Below, one piece after another: positions 11,094 through 23,154 of a stretch of 64,000 nt of DNA. Each line of letters begins with the position of its first letter. Positions within the stretch are counted from its first letter, which is position 1. This DNA comes from Oasisia sp. SBJ-2009 (lineage: Eukaryota > Annelida > Polychaeta > Sabellida > Siboglinidae). A model generated the notes under the pieces. It saw only the letters and a program-made list of their open reading frames with translations. It was not told where the DNA came from and did not search any database. The DNA is taken from contig OZ024867.1 of NCBI GenBank assembly GCA_964017155.1, positions 18,694,589 to 18,758,588 of the forward strand. Reading direction: 5' to 3'. The position numbers were made by a program, and so were the translations under genes.

Positions 11094-11941
11094 AAATATA
11101 ACAAGTGAAAACTTTTTTTGGGAGACTTGGAAATGGGAGACATGTATTTTTGGAATCCCTTTTTATGCACAAATTTAATTGTCTTTCAAATTTGGAGTTG
11201 ATCTGCCTGATGGTTTTCCATCAGGATCTGCATGAAAGTTATGCAGTGACTAACAAAAACCTTGGAAAACCGTAATGCAGATCAACTCCAAATCTGGATG
11301 ACATATACTTCAAGACATGCACTACAAACTATCAAGAGGGATTTTGTATGTGCATCTTAGCTTCCATTTACCTTCATGCACCCAACCTAACACATATGAA
11401 ACATTATGTACTGTTTTGATTTTTTTTTTAAATATTGTATGGATAATAAAAATTCCAATTGACAATGTTTATATACATGTATGTAAAATACATGTAGCCT
11501 GTTTACCATATTGTAGCACCATCCATTGTTTTTGAATTTGAGGAATAAAAAACATTTCACTTGTAACATATATTGTAACCCACAGAGATAATTATAACCA
11601 AGTGTTGGTTGTGGAACATAACAATAAAATAATTCCACAGAACTAGCCCCCTTAAATATGATTTATGCATTAATGTGTATGAAAACTTTCAAAAGTTTCA
11701 TTGTTTGTCAGAATAATGTTAATACATTATTAATTATAATGTAACACTACACAGCCTCATTTGTTAGCAGAAGATCTCATTAACATTAATGTCAGCCCTA
11801 AATTTGTTGTGTGGTTTACTCACTTCCTTGTCAAAACATCTCAGATTGTCAGGTATTGGTGTCTTCCAGCTACCACGAAGGTGTATTGTTAATGAAAAAG
11901 TAAATATATAATATATACCTGAATAATATATATATATATAT
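11094..11941. other. Non-coding centre of Harbinger with a nested hairpin
   Basis: No gene. At 11190-11206 and 11277-11293 a 17-bp perfect inverted repeat (atttggagttgatctgc) encloses about 70 bp. Inside it a second hairpin (cctgatgg/ccatcagg, 11206-11225) is present. It lies just past the end of the Myb-like gene and could mark a transcript end, which is a guess. Two AATAAA-like signals occur near 11540-11630. Confidence 0.6.
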
Positions 11942-12490
11942 ATGTTACTCCACTAGAAGACTTCAGTATATAATATATACCTATATAATGTAACATGTGT
12001 TCATGTTCATGCATCGTATTGTAATGTGCAAACATCTCAGTGGAATGCTAGGACCAGGTGTCCTTATGAAATGTATCCATATATCAATGATACATGTGTA
12101 GTTACACATTCAGTGTCTCATGTGAAAACAACATCCACTGATGCTGGTTAAAAGGTATTGTCAATACACAAAGTAAATATATAATGTATATCAACATAAT
12201 ATATATGCACATGTACATGATTGTTGTAATAATGTGGCTTCTACACTTATTCCATAAAACCAGAGCATGCTGATAGCCATTTTAATTATATTTAAGAGTA
12301 GTCATGTTACTCCACTAGAATATGTGAATATTTGAATATATGTTGCAAAATATTCAATACATAATATATACCTCTATGATATTATACAACATATGTTCAT
12401 GTACATGCTTCTTGTAATAATATGCAAACATCTAACTGGAATGCCAGGGCCAGGTGTCCTTGTAAAATGTATGCATGTAGTAATGATGGA
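11942..12490. repeat. Two diverged direct repeats (~370 bp apart)
   Basis: Segments at about 11942-12090 and 12305-12490 share gttactccactagaa, acataatatatacct, gtgcaaacatct, tggaatgc and caggtgtcctt in the same order. They are diverged and A/T-rich. Confidence 0.65.
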
Positions 12491-12896
12491 TACACTGGTA
12501 TTGTTGAGATGTTTTCATGTACTGGCAATAGTTCATGTTTTTAAGTTGCATTTTAGAATGGTTAATATATAAAAGATTTCTATGATATAAAAGGCTACTT
12601 ATTGTTTTACATGTTTTAGATTTACTTAATAAGAATATGTAAAATAAATAACTGTTGCGTTCACATTGGTATGATATTACTGTGGTAATTATTATAAATC
12701 TGGAATTTATAACACAATGACAGACAACAAGTGTTTACTGTGCATTGTTATATATTTTTATTTCTTGTGTTGCTATATCCTATGTATGATACATATCATG
12801 TTAATATATTCAACATTTATGTTGTTTTCCATACGTGTGCATTCATGTTTTTACAAAACCTGTTATCATAACATTTATTACATTACAACAAATTAT

Positions 12897-13765
12897 GTAA
12901 TAAAAGTTGTCTCTTCACACAACTGTTTTGTGCTTTACAGTGATGAAAACAAAAAGGAACATTTATTCCTATGCATACCGATATCATTAATGCACATTAA
13001 TACACGATTGCAACAGTATTAATGCAATGAAAGAGAAAATTATTTATATGCAACCTGAAGCTCCGTAGAGGTATGTGTGGGCTGAAACACCATGCCAATT
13101 TCTACAACATAACAGTGAGGTAATCTTAAATTTCACAATGTTACATACAAAACTGTTTATGACATACTGAACAGTTGATAATGTTGCATAATAAAAGTTG
13201 TCACTTCACACAACTGTTTTGTGCTTTACAGTGATGAAAACAAAGAGGAACATTTATTCCTATGCATACCGATATCATTAATGCACATTATTATACGATT
13301 ACAACAGTATGAATACAATGAAAGAGAAAATTATTTATTTGCAACCTGAAGCTCCATAGAGGTATGTGTGGGCTGAAACACCATGCCAATTTCTACAACA
13401 TAACAGTGAGGTAATTTTAAATGTCACAATGTTACATACAAAACTTTATAGCATACTGAACAGTTGATAATGTTGCATAACAAAGTTGTTACTTCACACT
13501 ACTGTTTTTTGCTTTACAGTGATGAAAACAAAGAGGAACATTTATTCCTATGCATACCGATATCATTAATGCACATTATTACACGATTACAACAGTATGA
13601 ATACAATGAAAGAGAAAATTATTTATTTGCAACCTGAAGCTCCATAGAGGTATATGTGGGCTGAAACACAATGCCAATTTCTACAACATAACAATGAGGT
13701 AATTTTAAATTTCACAATGTTACATACAAAACTGTTTATAACATACTGAACAGTTGATAATGTTG
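12897..13765. repeat. Tandem repeat, three copies of ~290 bp
   Basis: Copies begin near 12897, 13189 and 13478. Each contains cacaactgttttgtgctttacag, gaggaacatttattcctatg and gctgaaacaccatgccaat. They are about 95 percent identical by eye and lie between the two convergent Harbinger genes. No open frame runs through them. Confidence 0.9.
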
Positions 13766-14697
13766 TAAGGAAACAAACGTAAGCAATTGCACAATATTAC
13801 AAAAGAAATTATTGTGACCAAGAAAACAGGAATGCATGTCACAGCACATTAAACAATAAAGAAAGATAAATTGTAAATGAAATAAACAAAGAAAGTATTT
13901 GTGAACAATAATGATATGTAAAAATGCTGACAGGATAATTTACCAAACTATAATGAAATATACAAAATATATAAGAAAAAGTGTTTTTGTGATGATTTTT
14001 TATGGGAAAATGCTGTGTGCTATTCTAGCACGTTTCCGCTGTGCAGCACCATCAGTACTGTGTGTTGCCTGCTGGTTAGGCAGCACATTTCCATTGTTGT
14101 CATCATCAAAGAATTCACATACATCTTCATCTGCAACTAGTGTGATATTATGCAGCACACATGCACTGATTATAGCATACAGTGTTCTGCATATTTCTGC
14201 AGCTGCAAAACTTCAATCTAGGGAACCGCCCCTTCAAATGGCCAAATGCTCTCTCAATGATCTGACGCTTTGCTGATAATTTTTTATTAAAACATGTTTT
14301 TTCAGCAGATAAGTGGCCATTGTCTCTGTATGGAGTCAGCAGCCACGTTTTTAATGGGTAGGCGCCATCTCCCAGTAGGTGGTAGCCCGCTGGTAGGGAT
14401 GGCCCTAACTGGTGCCATATATCGGAGTTTCTCAGGACCCAACTGTCATGCACCCTACCCGGCCAACCTGCCATGATGTGGGTGAATGACAGGTTACTGT
14501 CACACACGGCTTGTAGAAGAACATAATGTGTTTGTTTTCTGTTATAATATGATGCTCCATCCACATCTGGGGCTGGAATGTTGACATGGGTGCCATCTAT
14601 GCATCCTACTATCCCTTTAAAAGAAAGAAAACATTTATTACATTCCCATAAAAACGTTACATATTCATTATTGAAATGTCTATTGTTTTTACATTAT

Positions 14698-14763
<66 letters not shown>
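14698..14763. repeat. (TG)n microsatellite
   Basis: About 33 TG units in intron 3 of the transposase gene. Confidence 0.95.
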
Positions 14764-14766
<3 letters not shown>

Positions 14767-15097
14767 ATATATATTGTAATAATTATAAAAGAGTAATTTA
14801 TGATGATTTGTTAACAGGCACATATTTGAAAACCTCATTCATATTATTTAATCAAACAACATACTTATTACAAATAGAAATGTAATATTTAATGTAATAA
14901 TTATATGAGTTAAGTTACATTATGCATAGTAATTATACCTTCAAAACCATTTGTATTGAACAACGTGGACATGTTCATATATTGGGCTGGTTCAGGTCAC
15001 TTCACAACCTATAGAAATTGAAAATAACAATGAGTTTAATTACAAACTACCTTAAATATATGTATGTTCAAACATGATTTCTTATTTCGCAACTACT

Positions 15098-15104
15098 GTT
15101 TCTC

Positions 15105-15142
<38 letters not shown>

Positions 15143-15159
15143 ACTCTCTCTCTCTCTGA

Positions 15160-15241
<82 letters not shown>
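15098..15241. repeat. Compound (TCTG)n-(TCTC)n-(ACGC)n-(AC)n array
   Basis: Four different short arrays abut within intron 2 of the transposase gene. Confidence 0.95.
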
Positions 15242-15246
<5 letters not shown>

Positions 15247-16515
15247 AAAGACAGTGGTGAAAGAAGATCATTTTAAATGAACAGGAAACTGTTCATCATA
15301 AAACGTCCACGAGCAACATGCAATATAAACAGATAAGCTGATGTGTACCAGAAGTGCTCCACCTGCTAGAGGGAGGAGGTTACTGACACGAAATTAAGGC
15401 CATCAGGATCAGTCAGCAACTAAGAACAGCAGCAATGCCATGAGTTATGCAAAACAGCAGATAAGAAAACGTGCATATTCTTCACAACATATTAGAAAGA
15501 GCAATCGCTATATACGAGATGGATGAAATGACGGCTCATACCTGTGACATCAGCTTGTTCGTAATAACATCGATGATGGCATTACGGCACCTGAACATAC
15601 ACGAATCTGTATGGCCAAATCTGTCTGCTATGTCTCTGGTCTTCTGTTGTGTTCCCAGAAACATCAGTGTCATTAGTAGCTGCTCGGACAACGGCACTGG
15701 TGGTCGTCCTGGCCCTCCTTCCACTGGGGGGATGGTCACTCCGCCAAGTAGGTTCAGAACCACCTCAAACGTACTTGGTTTCATTCGAAACATGGCGATG
15801 AAATCAGCCGGCAGGTAATGTGGTATAACATCCGTGGCATAACCATATATTTTCGGATGGTCATCACGTAACCTGTTTTGAAGGAACAGAAAGGTAAATA
15901 AACACATGTTTATTTAAGCAAAATGTATTTATCATATACTATATGGTATGCCAGTTACGAATTACATCAAGACAGATGGGGCGGGTATAGCTTAAAAATA
16001 TACATGCAATGATGACGTATAAAATATATTTATACATTTTTTTTAATGTAAACACATATACAGCTGCATATCATATATGAGGTAAGCATTCCATTAATAA
16101 GGCATTAAGCAAACAACCCAACAAACTCCACAGCGAAAAGCCAAGCCCAAACTAAGGTAACACAGTTGTGCCACGGGTTCACGCACACAACAATTACAAG
16201 CGATACCGCATACGGAGTAAAACAGTTGTATATTTGACATATTTGTTAAAATAACCCTTAATAATTTACAAAATACAACTTACAACATCAACGCCACTGA
16301 TGTAAATTCATCATAGTACTCGTCCATGTCATCATTATCGTCGTCACTTGGCAAAATTAACTCTTGACAGAATAACGCAACAGCCGCGTCTCCGTCCATT
16401 TTTAAACGCGCGGGTTGCTATGCTGGTTGCTATGCGTCTCGAACGTCTCCGACCTTCTCCGAATCTATTCTTTTTCACGTCTCCGCATTCTCCGCGTCCG
16501 CGGACTCCGCGGACT

Positions 16516-16535
16516 GCAAATAGAATACGCCCTAC
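16516..16535 (-). repeat. Right terminal repeat of Harbinger and target duplication TAC
   Basis: The element ends at 16532 and the duplicated TAC is at 16533-16535. Confidence 0.8.
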
Positions 16536-16610
16536 GTCACAAACAAAAACGGGACAAATAGTGCACGGTTTAAAAATTATCTTTGATTTGCTGCTGATGC
16601 GTCGTTTTGC

Positions 16611-16925
16611 GTAGAACGCAATGGTTCAGGGGTAGAGCTTCGGACTCTCAACTATAAGAACCTGGGTTCGAATCCTGGCTGCGGCATTAAAACCTTGGGC
16701 AAGTTTGTTACACTCTACATTGCTCCAATTCACTCAGCTGAATAAATGAATACCTGGCTATAAACAGTGGTGGATATGTGTACTATGCCTTCGCGCATTA
16801 ATTGTAGCATATGGCTGGATGCTTCACAGAAAAGCCGAGATGGTGTCTGAGTGAACAGGTCTGTCAGGGAAGTAATCTGTCAAGCGCTTTGAACGGCCCT
16901 GGGGACTGGATACTGCGATTTAATG
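16611..16925 (+). mobile_element. tRNA-derived SINE, complete copy
   Basis: The 5' head resembles a tRNA gene with an A box (tggttcaggggtagagc) and a B box (gggttcgaatcc) for RNA polymerase III. It is followed by a ~240 bp body with caccttcgcgcattaattgt-like and aagcgctttgaacgg-like blocks, ending in ggactggatactgcgattta. The same body is found at 42372-43003 (-), 58448-58628 (-) and as a tail at 34045-34113 (+), which defines a repeat family. SINEs are mobilised by LINE enzymes. The tRNA head is not a functional tRNA gene, because it runs directly into the body. Confidence 0.85.
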
Positions 16926-17200
16926 TATTTGTTTGTTTGCCGACGAGAGGATTCGGTCCACGACACACATTATGGCAGTTTGGAGATGCGGGATGTAACG
17001 TATTTCGTTGATGATCCATAGTTCGTTATTACTGACCCTAGTAGATAAGTAGGTAAACGAAGCCATAAATTCAGCACGTTCGTTTGGGATATGCAGTACA
17101 GGTGAATAAGTCAGTTCAGGAGTGACAACTGTGTGACTGGTTTGTGTCCAACTTATGCTGATGGGGACGTCGTCTGCTATTTCCTGTGATATTGTCAAAG
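16926..17200 (-). pseudogene. Possible decayed LINE RT fragment
   Basis: A minus-strand open stretch reads PNERAEFMASFTYLSTRVSN, recalling the SFTYLGSxVSN block that follows the catalytic region of RTE/jockey-like reverse transcriptases. The surrounding sequence shows no further motif, so the assignment is weak. Confidence 0.35.
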
Positions 17201-17660
17201 CCTGTTGTAGACAAGCGGAGGTGGCCGTGAATACGGCGATAAAAAAAAATCGGGATATATATTCCCTGACTGATCTTATCTACCCATGTCGGCTGGTCAG
17301 TCGGCATATAATGTGGTCAACGACGCTGTTGAAGATATCAGAAACCAGAACACGTTCCTGTCTTTCACCAGATTCAGCCGTGAATTATTCTGGTACAGAT
17401 GAGACGAGGCCTACAGATAAGCGACAAAAAGTGTGCAGATGAGATATATGTGTTGTCGATGGACACTAATGAATATAACTACGATATTTCGAAACTGTTT
17501 TATTTCAGTGCGACGCTCATCTTTAGTTCGACCTCTTTGCTATGGTATTGTATGTATGTGCTTTCACAAAGGACCCATTGGATTGAACCAAACAACGACA
17601 CCAATACCAGGAACAGGTAGTAAGATCCAAACGATTAGAGAGAGAATGGGGAGAGACAGA

Positions 17661-17943
17661 CAGACGGACGGACGGACGGACGGACGGACGGACGGACGGA
17701 CGGACGGACGGACGGACGGACGGACGGACGGACGGACGGACGGACGGACGGACGGACGGACGGACGGACGGACGGACGGACGGACGGACGGACGGACGGA
17801 CGGACGGACGGACGGACGGACGGACGGACGGACGGACGGACGGACGGACGGACGGACGGACGGACGGACGGACGGACGGACGGACGGACGGACGGACGGA
17901 CGGACGGACGGACGGACGGACGGACGGACGGACGGACGGACAT
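17661..17943. repeat. (CGGA)n tetranucleotide array, ~70 copies
   Basis: Perfect CGGA units directly joined through catc to the (CTGA)n array. The two units differ at one base. Confidence 0.97.
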
Positions 17944-17944
17944 C

Positions 17945-20900
17945 CTGACTGACTGACTGACTGACTGACTGACTGACTGACTGACTGACTGACTGACTGA
18001 CTGACTGACTGACTGACTGACTGACTGACTGACTGACTGACTGACTGACTGACTGACTGACTGACTGACTGACTGACTGACTGACTGACTGACTGACTGA
18101 CTGACTGACTGACTGACTGACTGACTGACTGACTGACTGACTGACTGACTGACTGACTGACTGACTGACTGACTGACTGACTGACTGACTGACTGACTGA
18201 CTGACTGACTGACTGACTGACTGACTGACTGACTGACTGACTGACTGACTGACTGACTGACTGACTGACTGACTGACTGACTGACTGACTGACTGACTGA
18301 CTGACTGACTGACTGACTGACTGACTGACTGACTGACTGACTGACTGACTGACTGACTGACTGACTGACTGACTGACTGACTGACTGACTGACTGACTGA
18401 CTGACTGACTGACTGACTGACTGACTGACTGACTGACTGACTGACTGACTGACTGACTGACTGACTGACTGACTGACTGACTGACTGACTGACTGACTGA
18501 CTGACTGACTGACTGACTGACTGACTGACTGACTGACTGACTGACTGACTGACTGACTGACTGACTGACTGACTGACTGACTGACTGACTGACTGACTGA
18601 CTGACTGACTGACTGACTGACTGACTGACTGACTGACTGACTGACTGACTGACTGACTGACTGACTGACTGACTGACTGACTGACTGACTGACTGACTGA
18701 CTGACTGACTGACTGACTGACTGACTGACTGACTGACTGACTGACTGACTGACTGACTGACTGACTGACTGACTGACTGACTGACTGACTGACTGACTGA
18801 CTGACTGACTGACTGACTGACTGACTGACTGACTGACTGACTGACTGACTGACTGACTGACTGACTGACTGACTGACTGACTGACTGACTGACTGACTGA
18901 CTGACTGACTGACTGACTGACTGACTGACTGACTGACTGACTGACTGACTGACTGACTGACTGACTGACTGACTGACTGACTGACTGACTGACTGACTGA
19001 CTGACTGACTGACTGACTGACTGACTGACTGACTGACTGACTGACTGACTGACTGACTGACTGACTGACTGACTGACTGACTGACTGACTGACTGACTGA
19101 CTGACTGACTGACTGACTGACTGACTGACTGACTGACTGACTGACTGACTGACTGACTGACTGACTGACTGACTGACTGACTGACTGACTGACTGACTGA
19201 CTGACTGACTGACTGACTGACTGACTGACTGACTGACTGACTGACTGACTGACTGACTGACTGACTGACTGACTGACTGACTGACTGACTGACTGACTGA
19301 CTGACTGACTGACTGACTGACTGACTGACTGACTGACTGACTGACTGACTGACTGACTGACTGACTGACTGACTGACTGACTGACTGACTGACTGACTGA
19401 CTGACTGACTGACTGACTGACTGACTGACTGACTGACTGACTGACTGACTGACTGACTGACTGACTGACTGACTGACTGACTGACTGACTGACTGACTGA
19501 CTGACTGACTGACTGACTGACTGACTGACTGACTGACTGACTGACTGACTGACTGACTGACTGACTGACTGACTGACTGACTGACTGACTGACTGACTGA
19601 CTGACTGACTGACTGACTGACTGACTGACTGACTGACTGACTGACTGACTGACTGACTGACTGACTGACTGACTGACTGACTGACTGACTGACTGACTGA
19701 CTGACTGACTGACTGACTGACTGACTGACTGACTGACTGACTGACTGACTGACTGACTGACTGACTGACTGACTGACTGACTGACTGACTGACTGACTGA
19801 CTGACTGACTGACTGACTGACTGACTGACTGACTGACTGACTGACTGACTGACTGACTGACTGACTGACTGACTGACTGACTGACTGACTGACTGACTGA
19901 CTGACTGACTGACTGACTGACTGACTGACTGACTGACTGACTGACTGACTGACTGACTGACTGACTGACTGACTGACTGACTGACTGACTGACTGACTGA
20001 CTGACTGACTGACTGACTGACTGACTGACTGACTGACTGACTGACTGACTGACTGACTGACTGACTGACTGACTGACTGACTGACTGACTGACTGACTGA
20101 CTGACTGACTGACTGACTGACTGACTGACTGACTGACTGACTGACTGACTGACTGACTGACTGACTGACTGACTGACTGACTGACTGACTGACTGACTGA
20201 CTGACTGACTGACTGACTGACTGACTGACTGACTGACTGACTGACTGACTGACTGACTGACTGACTGACTGACTGACTGACTGACTGACTGACTGACTGA
20301 CTGACTGACTGACTGACTGACTGACTGACTGACTGACTGACTGACTGACTGACTGACTGACTGACTGACTGACTGACTGACTGACTGACTGACTGACTGA
20401 CTGACTGACTGACTGACTGACTGACTGACTGACTGACTGACTGACTGACTGACTGACTGACTGACTGACTGACTGACTGACTGACTGACTGACTGACTGA
20501 CTGACTGACTGACTGACTGACTGACTGACTGACTGACTGACTGACTGACTGACTGACTGACTGACTGACTGACTGACTGACTGACTGACTGACTGACTGA
20601 CTGACTGACTGACTGACTGACTGACTGACTGACTGACTGACTGACTGACTGACTGACTGACTGACTGACTGACTGACTGACTGACTGACTGACTGACTGA
20701 CTGACTGACTGACTGACTGACTGACTGACTGACTGACTGACTGACTGACTGACTGACTGACTGACTGACTGACTGACTGACTGACTGACTGACTGACTGA
20801 CTGACTGACTGACTGACTGACTGACTGACTGACTGACTGACTGACTGACTGACTGACTGACTGACTGACTGACTGACTGACTGACTGACTGACTGACTGA

Positions 20901-21216
20901 CTGACTGACTGACTGACTGACTGACTGACTGACTGACTGACTGACTGACTGACTGACTGACTGACTGACTGACTGACTGACTGACTGACTGACTGACTGA
21001 CTGACTGACTGACTGACTGACTGACTGACTGACTGACTGACTGACTGACTGACTGACTGACTGACTGACTGACTGACTGACTGACTGACTGACTGACTGA
21101 CTGACTGACTGACTGACTGACTGACTGACTGACTGACTGACTGACTGACTGACTGACTGACTGACTGACTGACTGACTGACTGACTGACTGACTGACTGA
21201 CTGACTGACTGACTGA
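17945..21216. repeat. (CTGA)n tetranucleotide array, ~818 copies, 3.27 kb
   Basis: No interruption was noticed over 3.27 kb. A 4-bp unit read in triplets gives a four-codon cycle. On the minus strand it is Ser-Val-Ser-Gln in all three frames and has no stop, which creates three spurious open frames of about 1300 codons. On the + strand TGA occurs in every frame. It lies between the SINE and the fucolectin-domain exon, and could be in an intron of the minus-strand gene. Confidence 0.98.
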
Positions 21217-21231
21217 CAGACACACAGACAC

Positions 21232-21535
21232 ACATACAGAGACAGAGACAGAGACAGAGACAGAGACAGAGACAGAGACAGAGACAGAGACAGAGACAGA
21301 GACAGAGACAGAGACAGAGACAGAGACAGAGACAGAGACAGAGACAGAGACAGAGACAGAGACAGAGACAGAGAGACAGAGACAGAGAGACAGCGCTGCC
21401 AGAGAGTGCAGGCAATGTGGCAGGCAGCCAAACACGTAGCGAGACAGGCAGAGATGCAGGCATAGAGACATGCGGCGAGACAGGCAGTGAGTCAGACAGC
21501 GAGACAGACATAGAGACAGACAGAGGGCTGGCGGG
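21232..21535. repeat. (CAGAGA)n array decaying into irregular GACAGGCAG repeats
   Basis: Regular hexamers run from about 21232 to 21378, then variants (gcaggcagagacag-like) continue to about 21535. Together with (CGGA)n and (CTGA)n this makes a ~3.9 kb simple-repeat block. Confidence 0.92.
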
Positions 21536-21570
21536 CGAGCGATGTTATTGACAACATGTTATGTACTCAC

Positions 21571-21694
21571 CACGTGTTCCGTACAGAGTGTCCCATAATG
21601 AGGTCAGTATTTCCATCAACGGCAAACGATGCCCAGTACTTTCAGGCCTCACAACCCATGCCTTGGTGCGTAACCTTTTTGTGGGCAACATTTC
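21571..21694 (-). pseudogene. Fucolectin-type (FTP / F5/8-like) domain exon with in-frame TGA
   Basis: A minus-strand exon with acceptor tgtttag (21695-21696 on +) and donor gtgagt after 21571. It continues the previous exon (23331-23155) in phase, giving GPVCQTG joined to NVAHKKVTHQGMGC. KYWASFAVDGNTD follows, the hallmark N-terminal block of eel-fucolectin/pentraxin-type lectin domains (NVAxxKxT...SxAVDGNTD). In molluscan receptors such a domain commonly follows a Cys-rich EGF-like segment, as here. Between GCEA and KYWAS the codon is TGA (21644-21642). Unless this is a sequencing error or the codon is skipped, the protein is truncated. The exon leaves phase 2; the rest of the lectin domain was not found before the giant repeat block. 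Confidence 0.7.
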
Positions 21695-22244
21695 CTAAAC
21701 AAAAAGTATAACCAGCTTGGGTTCATTGGGTATGACATCACGTCTGGCTCATTTTTTATTATTAAATACGTGTAGTTTAAATTAAAGTTTCTTGCATTTT
21801 TGAATATTAGCAGTGTGGACCACATTGCTAGGCATGGTGGACTTTCACCATAATTCTAAGGAATCTAAATATAATGAGCGACTGTTTAATTAAGAGGAAC
21901 AACTGTGAAACCACAATGTTCCCCTGAACAATATACAACAATAGAAGTCTTTATGCAAAATAGTCCATTATTTGGATCGACACGCATATGTGTAGCCTTT
22001 GTTCTGAACACTAGACATCACACACAATCACTTGTATGTACATTACACATTTGATTTATTACACACGTACCCCAGTTATTTAAGATTTATTACATATTAT
22101 GTACTAAATCAGTAACACCTGTTTGGGTAAATGTATGCAAACAGACTGTTATGATACGGAACTAGATGATATCAGTTCTTATACAAATAGACTGGCATTT
22201 TCAAAAATATCATAGAAGACATCATTGTGAAAAACCATATGTAT
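21695..22244. other. Intronic/intergenic, no gene seen
   Basis: A/T-rich sequence with no recognised exon or repeat. Confidence 0.6.
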
Positions 22245-22602
22245 TGTCTGCACAGACTATACATTAAATATCCTTCCGTGACCTTGTGTACTGTCTGCAC
22301 TGACTGTACATGAAATATATTTCCGTGACCGTGTGTTCTGTCTCCACTGAGTGTACATTAAATATCCTTCAGTGACCGTGTGTTCTGTCTGCACTGACTA
22401 TACATTAAATATCCTTCCGTGACTGTGTATTCTGTCTGCACTGACTACACATTAAATATAACCTTCCTTGACCGTGTGTTCTGTCTGTATTGACTATACA
22501 TTAAATATCCTTCCGTCATCTTGTGTTCTATCTGCACTGAGTATACATTAAATATCCTTCCGTGACCGTGTGTTCTGTCTGCACTGACTATACATTAAAT
22601 AT
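22245..22602. repeat. 47-bp minisatellite, ~7.5 copies
   Basis: tacattaaatatcc recurs every 47 bp (22261, 22308, 22355, 22402, 22449, then about 22498, 22545 and 22592). Each unit also has ttccgtgaccgtgtgttctg and tctgcactgact. It lies in the intron between the lectin-like and Cys-rich exons. Confidence 0.92.
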
Positions 22603-23040
22603 CGGTTTTCTAATAACAAGTCAGCAAAATATCTATCGACCGACCAGACGCTACGTCATCAAGATATTCTACATATCTATGTAACCCGGGTTAGTCTGTC
22701 ATTTATAGGAAAGTTGTATGTTGCCTCGTGTTTAACGTGCAATTAATGTTACGATTATGTTTGTATCGTGTAGAAGTACGTACCGTTCGTTATTTCTGAG
22801 CGACCCAGTAGATTACGCCGGTTACAGAAATATTGCCTTTGTATTTGTTTCCATTATTTGGTTGGGGTTTAGGTATCGATTATATTTGTTCTTTTTCTCT
22901 GATCTTGGTTGTTTAGGGTATGATACATACTTATTATTCCCAAACGTTAACCTTAATATATTAAACCCGGATAAACCTGAGCAATCTAGGTCGGAGACCT
23001 CGCCAATCCGTGACATTCATTACATAAACTTAAGTATGTT

Positions 23041-23055
23041 TGTGTATGTGCGTGT

Positions 23056-23117
<62 letters not shown>
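23041..23117. repeat. (TG)n microsatellite beside an exon
   Basis: A TG tract with CG variants ending about 40 bp from the donor of the 23155-23331 exon, thus just inside its intron. Confidence 0.93.
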
Positions 23118-23154
23118 CTGTGTGTGGGTGTGTATGTGAAACTGTTCCATTTAC

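Larger units (their letters stand above)
14000..16399 (-). pseudogene. PIF/Harbinger transposase, broken by a stop and a frameshift
   Basis: Four exons fit by splice sites and phase: 16399-16284 (ATG, acidic MDGDAAVALFCQEL), 15872-15542 (helix-turn-helix region, LRDDHPKIYGYATDV to KLMSQ), 15008-14939, and 14614-14000. The nuclease domain (DDE_Tnp_4 type) shows all three catalytic acids: CIDGTHV, LLGDGAYPLKTW and IIERAFGHLKGRF. The reconstructed length of about 375 residues is normal for the family. Exon 3 reads VVK, then TGA (14999-14997), then PEPAQYMNM; family members usually have Trp there, so a TGG to TGA change is likely. Near 14208 the frame shifts by one base: after RLKF the conserved ending ICRTLYAIISACVLHN continues in another frame to the stop at 14000-14002. 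The copy is therefore not expected to make active enzyme. Confidence 0.85.
5529..16532. mobile_element. Two-gene PIF/Harbinger DNA transposon, 11.0 kb
   Basis: The left end reads GGACGTATTCTATATGC and the reverse complement of the right end reads GGGCGTATTCTATTTGC. TAC lies directly outside both ends (5526-5528 and 16533-16535), a 3-bp target duplication as expected for this superfamily. Inside are the two genes typical of Harbinger elements: a Myb/SANT-like protein on + (exons from 5715 to 11093) and a DDE transposase on - (16399 to 14000). They converge on a repeat-rich centre. A LINE is nested at 7672-10225, so the original element was about 8.4 kb. Just inside both ends lie stretches rich in CTCCG/CGGAG, which could be transposase or Myb binding sites. 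Because the transposase is broken, this copy is probably not autonomous now. Confidence 0.85.

Noticed and set aside
16611..16690. tRNA gene candidate
   Set aside because: A and B boxes are present but the sequence runs straight into a repeat body found at other loci. It is the head of a SINE.
17523..21511. Three overlapping minus-strand open frames of about 1280-1315 codons rich in SVSQ/SVRP
   Set aside because: They are translations of (CTGA)n and (CGGA)n. A 4-bp unit without a stop on one strand stays open in all three frames.
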